Part shown: one piece after another, positions 1 to 5,844 of the stretch
Layout: each line of letters begins with the position of its first letter
Position numbering within the stretch: position 1 is the first letter of the stretch
Source of the DNA: RGIG9079 sp964567845
GTDB taxonomy: Bacteria > Bacteroidota > Bacteroidia > Bacteroidales > Marinifilaceae
DNA: 9,280 nucleotides
NCBI GenBank assembly: GCA_964567845.1
Contig: CAZMOG010000076.1
Location: 1 to 9,280 of the forward strand
Direction: 5' to 3'
Notes under the pieces: generated by a model
The model's input: only the letters and a program-made list of their open reading frames with translations
Databases searched by the model: none
What the model was told of the DNA's origin: nothing
Translations under genes and position numbers: made by a program

Positions 1-641
1 AGATATGCCATCTGGACTATAGCGTCAGGATCTGAACCAGCGATAAGATCTGCAATATTATATTGATCCTGTACCTCTACGTAACCAGCTACGTCAACCT
101 CTACATTGTATGTGATGGCACCCTCTGGAATTACGTAACCACCAGCAGGAGTTGGCTCCGGATCCGGTGCTACATAAGCAGCCTGCTTTACAACAACCTC
201 TTTTACTGTAGCAGCCTCGTCTGCGAAAGTAACAGTGATCTTACCCTCACGAGCATCACCCTCGTTAGCAGCAACCGTAGCAGTTACTGTGTAGTCAGCT
301 GTCAAAGCACGACCATCGCTGTCGATTTTGATCCACTCTGCCTGAGAAGCAACAGTGTAATCAATGTTTGTTGTTGTTGTGAAAGTAATAGTTCCACCTG
401 CGTAAGGAACCTCCTCGATTTTTGCTGTCACCTCCATTGTGTCAACAACAATAACAGACTGAGATGGCTCATCACCCTGTGTTGGAGGAACTACTGGCTC
501 ATCACCCTGTGTTGGAGGAACTACCGGCTCATCACCTTGTGTTGGAGGAACAACCTCCTTCTCATCATCGTCACTACAAGCAACGTTGAAGGTCAATCCA
601 AATGCGGCGATTAAACACCACAACCACATTCTTTTTTTCAT
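1..641 (-). CDS. Partial BACON-domain lipoprotein, C-terminus beyond the window
   Basis: The minus-strand frame is open from an ATG at 639-641 to the left edge, giving 213 residues with no stop, so the 3' end is missing. Residues 1-22 form a lipoprotein signal peptide: MKKR, a hydrophobic stretch, then a lipobox ending in Cys22. The mature protein begins CSDDDE, an acidic stretch like the Bacteroidetes signal that sends lipoproteins to the cell surface. Residues 30-59 are three exact copies of VVPPTQGDEP, a Pro-rich linker. Residues about 70-155 resemble a BACON domain: alternating beta strands, a central AEWIKI with the usual Trp, an NEGDAREGKITVT segment and a final VKQA strand. A Pro-rich linker (158-166) then leads into an unrecognised domain starting near residue 170. 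BACON domains usually sit at the front of secreted carbohydrate-active or mucin-associated proteins, so a surface glycan role is plausible, but the catalytic or binding part is not in view. It is transcribed divergently from fba. Confidence 0.85.
   Translation of the reverse strand, partial: MKKRMWLWCLIAAFGLTFNVACSDDDEKEVVPPTQGDEPVVPPTQGDEPVVPPTQGDEPSQSVIVVDTMEVTAKIEEVPYAGGTITFTTTTNIDYTVASQAEWIKIDSDGRALTADYTVTATVAANEGDAREGKITVTFADEAATVKEVVVKQAAYVAPDPEPTPAGGYVIPEGAITYNVEVDVAGYVEVQDQYNIADLIAGSDPDAIVQMAY
466..555 (-). repeat. Three tandem 30-bp units inside the lipoprotein gene
   Basis: Units at 466-495, 496-525 and 526-555 are nearly identical and differ at only a few positions. Each encodes VVPPTQGDEP on the minus strand, so the copies are identical in protein even where bases differ. 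The repeat lies between the lipidated N-terminus and the BACON domain and probably acts as a flexible spacer. Because the unit length is a multiple of three, gain or loss of units would keep the frame. Confidence 0.95.
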
Positions 642-726
642 GTTCTAAACGTTTTTAGTTAAACAATATTAATTATTAAGTATTATTTCAGACCTTAATA
701 AAAGGCGCCATGTAATCGTTTGCATA

Positions 727-760
727 CACAAGGATACACGTGCCATTAAAAATCCTTGTG
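727..760. repeat. 9-bp perfect inverted repeat between the lipoprotein gene and fba
   Basis: CACAAGGAT (727-735) is matched by ATCCTTGTG (752-760) across a 16-base spacer that itself holds the palindrome CACGTG (737-742). There is no T-run on either side in either direction, so it does not look like a terminator. It lies just downstream of the likely -7 box of the lipoprotein gene (762-769), about where transcription would start. An operator or a 5'-UTR hairpin is possible, but function is inference. Confidence 0.5.
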
Positions 761-761
761 G

Positions 762-769
762 CAAAGATA
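762..769 (-). promoter_or_regulatory. Putative -7 promoter box of the lipoprotein gene
   Basis: Read on the minus strand the sequence is TATCTTTG, an exact match to the Bacteroides TAnnTTTG -7 element. No TTTG is found 19-21 bases upstream. A start a few bases downstream would give a leader of roughly 115 bases before the ATG at 641, overlapping the inverted repeat at 727-760. Confidence 0.4.
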
Positions 770-844
770 TAGTTATTTTTTTAATTGTGTATCGTTACTA
801 TTAAAAAAAATTACACTAATTAATATATTTCTCCCTTTTTTCAC

Positions 845-852
845 TAATTTTG
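845..852 (+). promoter_or_regulatory. Putative -7 promoter box of fba
   Basis: TAATTTTG exactly fits the Bacteroides TAnnTTTG -7 consensus and lies 41 bases before the fba ATG, giving a short leader of about 30 bases. No good -33 TTTG is seen at the usual spacing; the upstream sequence is simply AT-rich. Confidence 0.5.
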
Positions 853-892
853 GGACGGAAAACAATAATAACTTCGAAATACACAAAGTGTT

Positions 893-1894
893 ATGGTAAA
901 TTACAAAGATTTAGGTTTGGTTAACACCAAAGAGATGTTTAAGGATGCAATGGCCGGAAATTATGCCATTGGAGCATTCAACTTCAACAACATGGAGCAG
1001 ATGCAGTCAATCGTTGCTGCTGCTGTAGAGTGCAAATCACCTGTTATTTTGCAGGTTTCTGCAGGTGCACGTAACTATGCAAGCTCTACCTTGTTGCGCT
1101 ACATGGCTCAGGGAGCTGTTGAGTACGCAAAGGAGTTGGGTTGTGCTGTGCCTATAGTTCTTCACTTGGATCATGGAAACTCTTTCGAGTTGTGTAAGAG
1201 CTGTATCGATTCTGGTTTCTCATCAGTTATGATTGATGGTTCTCACCTTCCATACGACGAGAACGTTGCATTAACAAAACAGGTTGTTGAGTATGCTCAC
1301 GCTCACGATGTAACCGTTGAGGGAGAGCTTGGAGTATTGGCCGGCGTTGAGGACGATGTTGTTGCTGAGCAGAGCCACTATACACGTCCGGAGGAGGTTA
1401 TCGACTTCGTTACAAAGACCGGAGTTGACTCTTTGGCTATTTCAATCGGAACTTCACATGGTGCTGTTAAGTTTACACCTGCACAGTGCACACGCGACGA
1501 GAATGGTATTTTGATCCCACCTCCGTTGCGTTTCGATATTCTTAAAGAGATTGAGGAGAAACTTCCCGGATTCCCAATCGTTCTTCACGGTTCATCTTCA
1601 GTTCCTCAGAACTATGTTGCACAAATTAACCACTATGGTGGCCAGTTGAAGGATGCTGTAGGTATTCCAGAGGAGCAGTTGAGCAAGGCATCTAAGTCTG
1701 CAGTATGTAAGATCAACATTGACTCTGACGGTCGTTTGGCAATGACAGCAGCAGTTCGTCAGGTTATGATTGAGAAGCCTGCAGAGTTCGATCCTCGTAA
1801 ATATTTGGGACCTGCTCGTGAGGAGTTGAAGAAGTTGTACATGCACAAGATTACCAATGTATTGGGTAGTGCAAATTCTGTTAAGTGCGACTAA
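893..1894 (+). CDS. fba: Class II fructose-1,6-bisphosphate aldolase
   Basis: This cytoplasmic zinc enzyme interconverts fructose 1,6-bisphosphate with dihydroxyacetone phosphate and glyceraldehyde 3-phosphate in glycolysis and gluconeogenesis. The 333-residue length is normal for class II aldolases. The family landmarks are in order: AFNFNN near residue 28; HLDHG at 91-95, with the catalytic Asp93 and a zinc-ligand His94; VEGELG at 142-147 with the conserved acidic residues; GTSHG at 186-190 (His189); LHGSSS at 231-236 (His232); and NIDSDGR at 275-281, which binds the phosphate of the substrate. His94, His189 and His232 are the expected zinc ligands. The ATG at 893 is the only sensible start; no Shine-Dalgarno sequence precedes it, as is usual in this phylum. 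The gene stands alone between its own likely -7 box and a hairpin terminator. Its codon use favours GTT, GCT, CGT and TTC, which suggests strong expression. Confidence 0.97.
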   Translation: MVNYKDLGLVNTKEMFKDAMAGNYAIGAFNFNNMEQMQSIVAAAVECKSPVILQVSAGARNYASSTLLRYMAQGAVEYAKELGCAVPIVLHLDHGNSFELCKSCIDSGFSSVMIDGSHLPYDENVALTKQVVEYAHAHDVTVEGELGVLAGVEDDVVAEQSHYTRPEEVIDFVTKTGVDSLAISIGTSHGAVKFTPAQCTRDENGILIPPPLRFDILKEIEEKLPGFPIVLHGSSSVPQNYVAQINHYGGQLKDAVGIPEEQLSKASKSAVCKINIDSDGRLAMTAAVRQVMIEKPAEFDPRKYLGPAREELKKLYMHKITNVLGSANSVKCD

Positions 1895-1912
1895 TTCTTA
1901 GTTACCTTATAT

Positions 1913-1950
1913 AAATAGAGCCGAGCTTTTTGATTAGCTCGGCTCTATTT
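1913..1950. terminator. Bidirectional-looking hairpin terminator between fba and nadA
   Basis: A perfect 15-bp stem (1913-1927 with 1936-1950) encloses an 8-base loop. On the plus strand the stem runs into TATTTTTAT, a good intrinsic terminator for fba, whose stop is 18 bases upstream. nadA converges and stops at 1975, 24 bases from the stem. On that strand the tail (TATTTATAT) is weaker, so termination of nadA here is likely but less certain. Confidence 0.88.
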
Positions 1951-1974
1951 TTATCCTATTTATATTGGTATTCT

Positions 1975-2898
1975 CTATAGATTCAACATTGCATCTATCG
2001 ATTTGACCGCCAGCCCTCGCATCGGCTCATCAATCTTTACCTGATACTGCTCATTTTCAAGGGCATCCAATACCCCTTGAAGTGTTACCTTCTTCATTTG
2101 AGCACATATTAGACGCTCGCTGATAGGAATAAACTGTTTCTCGGGGTTATCCTGTTGTAATTTATGAATTGTTCCAAGTTCTGTTGCAATTACAAATTGT
2201 TGCTTTGACGACTCTTTTGCATGCTTAACCATACCTGCCGTTGAGTAGAAGTAGGCATTTGGCATGTTTAATATTCTATCATAGGATGAACAGATACTCT
2301 CGGGATGGATAAGAATATCAGCATCGGGATACTTCTCTGCCGCAGCAATCACCATCTCGCCATCGACAATATGGTGAACACAACAGTTTCCATTCCATAG
2401 TGTCATTTTTCTGCCGGTCTTTTTCTCTATCCACGCTCCAAGGTGAGCATCGGGCACAAAAAGAATCTCTTTATCTTCGGGCAGTGCCTCCACAACCCGC
2501 AAAGCATTTGCCGAGGTACAACACACATCGGTATAGGCTTTTGTGTCGGCAGTGGTGTTTACATAACTTACAACCAATCCGTCGGGATGCTCCTCTTTCC
2601 ACTTTTTCAATTCATATCCCATAACCGCTTCTGCCAAAGAACATCCTGCCCCCAATTCAGGTATCAAAACCTTTTTATCAGGCGAGATTATTGCAGCTGT
2701 CTCTGCCATGAAATGCACTCCACAGAAGACAATTATATCGGCATTGGTCTTACCTGCCTCTTGCGATAGCCCTAAAGAATCACCCAAGTAGTCGGCAACA
2801 TCCTGTACCTCGGGACGAGTATAATAGTGTGCCAATACCACCGCATTCTTCTCTTTTTTTAATTGAGCTATGCGCTCGCTCATCTCTTGAATAGTCAT
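1975..2898 (-). CDS. nadA: Quinolinate synthase
   Basis: This cytoplasmic 4Fe-4S enzyme condenses iminoaspartate with dihydroxyacetone phosphate to give quinolinate, the precursor of NAD. From the ATG at 2896-2898 the protein has 307 residues, normal for the short form of NadA. Visible landmarks are VLAHYY (21-26), DSLGLS (40-45), CGVHFMAETA (59-68), AGCSLAEA (84-91), the WNGNCCVH segment (168-175), HPES (198-201), IATELG (237-242) and ICAQMK (264-269). By comparison with NadA of other bacteria, the cluster ligands are Cys86, Cys172 and Cys265, with the usual spacing of about 86 and 93 residues. The frame can be extended three codons to a TTG at 2907, but the ATG start (MTIQEM) is preferred. 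nadB and nadC, the other two genes of the pathway, are not in the window; nadA is a single-gene unit here, convergent with fba and divergent from mnmA. Confidence 0.96.
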   Translation of the reverse strand: MTIQEMSERIAQLKKEKNAVVLAHYYTRPEVQDVADYLGDSLGLSQEAGKTNADIIVFCGVHFMAETAAIISPDKKVLIPELGAGCSLAEAVMGYELKKWKEEHPDGLVVSYVNTTADTKAYTDVCCTSANALRVVEALPEDKEILFVPDAHLGAWIEKKTGRKMTLWNGNCCVHHIVDGEMVIAAAEKYPDADILIHPESICSSYDRILNMPNAYFYSTAGMVKHAKESSKQQFVIATELGTIHKLQQDNPEKQFIPISERLICAQMKKVTLQGVLDALENEQYQVKIDEPMRGLAVKSIDAMLNL

Positions 2899-2914
2899 AA
2901 TACACAATTTTCAA

Positions 2915-2947
2915 TGTGCGAAGATAACAATTTTTGAACTAACTTTG
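2915..2947 (+). promoter_or_regulatory. Putative promoter of mnmA
   Basis: TAACTTTG at 2940-2947 is an exact match to TAnnTTTG. A TGTG at 2915-2918, three of four bases of the -33 TTTG, lies 21 bases upstream, within the normal spacing. Transcription would start near 2954 and leave a leader of about 20 bases before the ATG at 2977. Confidence 0.5.
2919..2926 (-). promoter_or_regulatory. Possible -7 box of nadA
   Basis: Minus-strand TATCTTCG matches TAnnTTTG except for one base and lies about 20 bases upstream of the nadA ATG. No TTTG is seen upstream at the usual distance. It falls within the spacer of the divergent mnmA promoter, so the two would occupy the same DNA. Confidence 0.3.
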
Positions 2948-2976
2948 TATTTTGAAAAAAATAAAGAGTATTTTTT

Positions 2977-4071
2977 ATGAAAGAGCGTGTCCTTATGGCC
3001 ATGAGCGGAGGTGTTGACAGCACTGCCGCTGCAATTATTCTGTTAAAACAGGGATATGAATTGGTAGGAGCGACCTACCGTGTTTATGACTCAATTTCCG
3101 AGGCTTGTTTTGAAAAAGAGAAGGGGTGCTGCAGCATTAATTCTCTGTTCGAAGCAAAGCAGATTGCAGAGAAGTTGGGATTTGAACACCATATACTGGA
3201 TTTTCGTCCTGAGTTTAAGGGGTATGTGATTGACAATTTCATAGATGAGTATCTGCACGGTCGTACACCAAATCCATGTACCCGCTGCAATAAATTTATT
3301 AAGTGGGGAATGTTGCTTGAAACTGCCGACAAATTGGGATGCAAATATATCGCCACAGGCCACTATGCCCAAATAGGCATTGAAAACAATCGTTACTATA
3401 TAAAAGCCGGAAAAGACTCAGCCAAGGACCAAAGCTATTTTTTATGGATGTTATCGCAGAAACAATTGGCACGCACCTTGTTCCCATTGGGCAGCCTGAC
3501 CAAACCCGAAGCTCGGGCAATTGCAGCCGAGCAAGGCTTTGTCAAGGTTTCAGAGAAACGTGAAAGCCAAGAGATTTGCTTTGTTCCCGACGATAATTAC
3601 CGAAATTTCCTTGAAGCAAATGTTCCCGATTTCAATGAGAAGTATGGCCCCGGTAACTATATTGACAAGGAGGGAAAGGTGCTTGGTAAACACTGTGGTT
3701 TTCCAAGATATACAATAGGACAGCGCAAGAAATTGGGAATTGCCCTGGGACAACCTATGTTTGTACTTAATATAAATCCGGAAACAAATTGTGTAACATT
3801 AGGCCCACGCAACGAGGTGTTTGCTTCTGAGTTTTCCGTTTCAGAACTGAACCCTATAAAGGTTGAGAAATTTGAGAGCGGCATGAAGGTTATTGCCAAG
3901 ATTCGCTATCGCAGCCACGGAGTGAACGCAACTCTATATCCCAATGAAAATGGCAACTCCATAAAGGTTATATTGGACAACCCTATCGATTCAATTACCC
4001 CGGGACAGAGTGCGCTTTTCTATAACGAAGAGGAGCATGTTTTAGGGGGAGGCATCATTACCAGTCGATAG
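2977..4071 (+). CDS. mnmA: tRNA-specific 2-thiouridylase MnmA, Cys-x-x-Cys type
   Basis: MnmA adenylates U34 of the tRNAs for Lys, Glu and Gln and replaces its oxygen-2 with sulfur, which aids decoding. The protein has 364 residues, a normal length. SGGVDS at 10-15 is the ATP pyrophosphatase P-loop; GCCS lies at 50-53; GRTPNPCTRCN occupies 95-105; ATGHYA 126-131; KDQSYFLW 150-157; ESQEICF 196-202; and YTIGQRKKLGIA 245-256 begins the C-terminal beta domains. In E. coli MnmA the thiolation site is Asp99, Cys102 and Cys199. Here the aligned residues are Cys101, Cys104 and Cys201, so the Asp is replaced by Cys, a known family variant that could bind an iron-sulfur cluster. Some Bacteroidetes carry more than one MnmA, so this could be a paralogue rather than the only thiolase. 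The gene starts with ATG next to its own promoter, and its last 14 bases overlap ung on the other strand. Confidence 0.93.
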   Translation: MKERVLMAMSGGVDSTAAAIILLKQGYELVGATYRVYDSISEACFEKEKGCCSINSLFEAKQIAEKLGFEHHILDFRPEFKGYVIDNFIDEYLHGRTPNPCTRCNKFIKWGMLLETADKLGCKYIATGHYAQIGIENNRYYIKAGKDSAKDQSYFLWMLSQKQLARTLFPLGSLTKPEARAIAAEQGFVKVSEKRESQEICFVPDDNYRNFLEANVPDFNEKYGPGNYIDKEGKVLGKHCGFPRYTIGQRKKLGIALGQPMFVLNINPETNCVTLGPRNEVFASEFSVSELNPIKVEKFESGMKVIAKIRYRSHGVNATLYPNENGNSIKVILDNPIDSITPGQSALFYNEEEHVLGGGIITSR

Positions 4072-4729
4072 GCTCCATACCCAACGATTGTAAATAATCA
4101 TTGGCCCTGCTGAAGTGGTGATTTCCAAACCAACCTCCACGATTTGCAGATAGCGGAGAGGGGTGCACACTCTTCAATACCAAATTTTGCGATGTGTCTA
4201 TAAATGCCCCCTTTTTTTGTGCGTATGCTCCCCATAGCATGAAGACAAGATTTGTACGTTTGGCTGCCAAGTTTTTAATAACCGCATCGGTAAAGCGCTC
4301 CCAACCACGCTTTTGATGCGAACCGGCCTTATGCGCCTCAACCGTCAAGGTTGCATTCAACAGCAACACTCCCTGATCAGCCCAACGCTCCAGATTTCCA
4401 CTCTGCGGAATTTCCTTGCCCAGATCATCTTTAATCTCTTTAAAGATATTTACGAGCGAAGGCGGAGGAGTTATCCCTTCGGGAACAGAAAAGCACAAAC
4501 CATGTGCTTGCCCCTCTTCATGATATGGATCTTGCCCCAATATCACAACCTTCACCTTGTCAACGGGACATCGATCAAAGGCATTAAAGATATTTTTTCC
4601 TGCAGGATATATTCTTTTACCCGAACCATATTCGGCTCGGACAAAATTCGTCAACTCATAAAAATAGTCTGAGGCAAACTCATTTGCCAACAAAGCTTTC
4701 CACGACTCCTCTATCCTTACATCAACCAT
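4058..4729 (-). CDS. ung: Uracil-DNA glycosylase, family 1
   Basis: Ung removes uracil from DNA, the first step of base-excision repair after cytosine deamination or dUMP incorporation. The 223-residue protein has every family-1 mark: GQDPYH at 65-70 with the water-activating Asp67 and Tyr69, Phe80 that stacks on uracil in the GLCFSVP segment, PPPSLVNIFKE at 88-98, LLLNATLTV at 122-130 with the uracil-binding Asn125, VFMLWG at 162-167, and the HPSPLSA minor-groove loop at 189-195 with catalytic His189. The ATG at 4727-4729 shares one base with the TAA of the upstream cyclotransferase gene (TAATG), so the two are probably translationally coupled. It is the last gene of the cysS operon. Its 3' end overlaps mnmA by 14 bp, and no terminator hairpin is seen there. 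Confidence 0.97.
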   Translation of the reverse strand: MVDVRIEESWKALLANEFASDYFYELTNFVRAEYGSGKRIYPAGKNIFNAFDRCPVDKVKVVILGQDPYHEEGQAHGLCFSVPEGITPPPSLVNIFKEIKDDLGKEIPQSGNLERWADQGVLLLNATLTVEAHKAGSHQKRGWERFTDAVIKNLAAKRTNLVFMLWGAYAQKKGAFIDTSQNLVLKSVHPSPLSANRGGWFGNHHFSRANDYLQSLGMEPIDW

Positions 4730-5844
4730 TATCTTCCTATCTGAATTTCAAACATTTTGGGCCAACATTTACCGGTAATGTAGAAAACATCCCTACTCTT
4801 ATCGTATGCTATACCATTCAATACATGGTCAATGTCATCTAAAGTTTTACGCTCGGCAGTTGTCAACAACTTTGAGAAATCAACCTCGGCAACCACAGCT
4901 CCTGTTGCGATATCAATAGCAACTACCCTATCACTTTGCCAAATGTTTGCCCACACCAAACCATCAACGTACTCCAACTCATTAAGTTGCTCAACAGCTC
5001 CTTTAGAGTCATAAACCTGTATCTGGCACAACTGCTGAAAGTCATTGGGATTTAAGATTGTCAACATATTTGAGCCATCGCTCATTATTAAATGCTTACC
5101 ATCGGTAGTCAACCCCCAACCCTGTGACCCGTAAGAGTAACTTTTCAGCGGCTCCATTGTTGCGGCATTGTAACTTAAACATAAACCATTCAGCCAGGTT
5201 AATTGGAAAATTTGTCCGTTCAGCTCAGCAATTCCCTCGCCGAAATATTCATCCTTTATTGGTATGCGGGTCACAATCTTTCCTGAATTTAGCTCTACCT
5301 TCAATAGTGCCGACGTTCCATACTGTCCGGTTCCTTCGTAAAGAAAGCCATTCTTGTAATATAAACCCTGCGTAAACGAAGCCCGATTATGGGGATATGT
5401 AGCCAACACCTTGTAAGTGGTCTGCTTGGGGTTATTCGGAAGAACTGTGATCGGAACTACGGCAACAGCACTCTTCCCATCGGAATAGTATGCCTGCAAT
5501 TTAATATTGCGAACCCCCACCGAATTACCTGCCTGAACAGAATAGAGTGTGTCTGCCTCTACTACGGTTGCTATCAGCTGATTGTCATATAGTAACTGAA
5601 CCGAATCGGGATTCAGAGCATAAGTTGAACTCCAATTAACATCAATCTGCTGTCCTACATGAAATGTAGCTTTACGAGCAGGTTGGGTTATCTTCAAGCC
5701 CGAGACAAAGTGTGAGGTTGAAACATTCGAATTTGAAGTTTCAACCCTTTTTTGTCCCTGCCCTGCACATGCTGCAAAACATATCAGTAGTGACAATAGA
5801 GCCAAAGTCAATGTTTTATGACTCCAATGTCCACTCATACCCAT
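4729..5844 (-). CDS. Glutaminyl-peptide cyclotransferase (beta-propeller type), lipoprotein
   Basis: Enzymes of this family turn an N-terminal Gln of peptides and exported proteins into pyroglutamate. The protein has 371 residues. A basic and hydrophobic signal peptide ends in the lipobox FAAC with Cys26, so it should be membrane-anchored outside the cytoplasm. Residues about 48-135 look like an Ig-like beta domain (KITQPARKATFHVGQQIDV). Residues about 143-371 match the plant/Xanthomonas-type propeller cyclotransferase: FTQGLYY at 157-163, LYEGTGQYG at 168-176, YFGEGIAEL at 200-208, QGWGLTTDG at 241-249, LNELEYVDG at 287-295, VWANIW at 297-302, and ITGKCWPKMFEI at 356-367. Glu170, Asn288 and Lys359 probably correspond to the active-site residues proposed for the papaya enzyme. 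The start is ATG at 5844, or possibly the in-frame ATG at 5838; both overlap the end of cysS. It lies between cysS and ung in one operon. Confidence 0.9.
   Translation of the reverse strand: MGMSGHWSHKTLTLALLSLLICFAACAGQGQKRVETSNSNVSTSHFVSGLKITQPARKATFHVGQQIDVNWSSTYALNPDSVQLLYDNQLIATVVEADTLYSVQAGNSVGVRNIKLQAYYSDGKSAVAVVPITVLPNNPKQTTYKVLATYPHNRASFTQGLYYKNGFLYEGTGQYGTSALLKVELNSGKIVTRIPIKDEYFGEGIAELNGQIFQLTWLNGLCLSYNAATMEPLKSYSYGSQGWGLTTDGKHLIMSDGSNMLTILNPNDFQQLCQIQVYDSKGAVEQLNELEYVDGLVWANIWQSDRVVAIDIATGAVVAEVDFSKLLTTAERKTLDDIDHVLNGIAYDKSRDVFYITGKCWPKMFEIQIGR

Noticed and set aside
466..555. Short regularly spaced repeats as a possible CRISPR array
   Set aside because: The units touch without spacers and encode an in-frame peptide repeat.
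63..614. Open plus-strand frame of 183 codons
   Set aside because: It is antisense to the lipoprotein gene. Its product is Cys- and Ser-rich with repeats that only mirror the minus-strand tandem repeat, and it has no domain or promoter.
727..760. Inverted repeat as a transcription terminator
   Set aside because: The loop is long, no T-run follows in either direction, and it lies between divergent gene starts.
2400..2769. Plus-strand open frames inside nadA
   Set aside because: They lie antisense to a fully conserved enzyme and their products show no recognisable features.
3084..3899. Minus-strand open frames inside mnmA
   Set aside because: These are shadow frames of a well-conserved gene, overlapping one another and without promoters.
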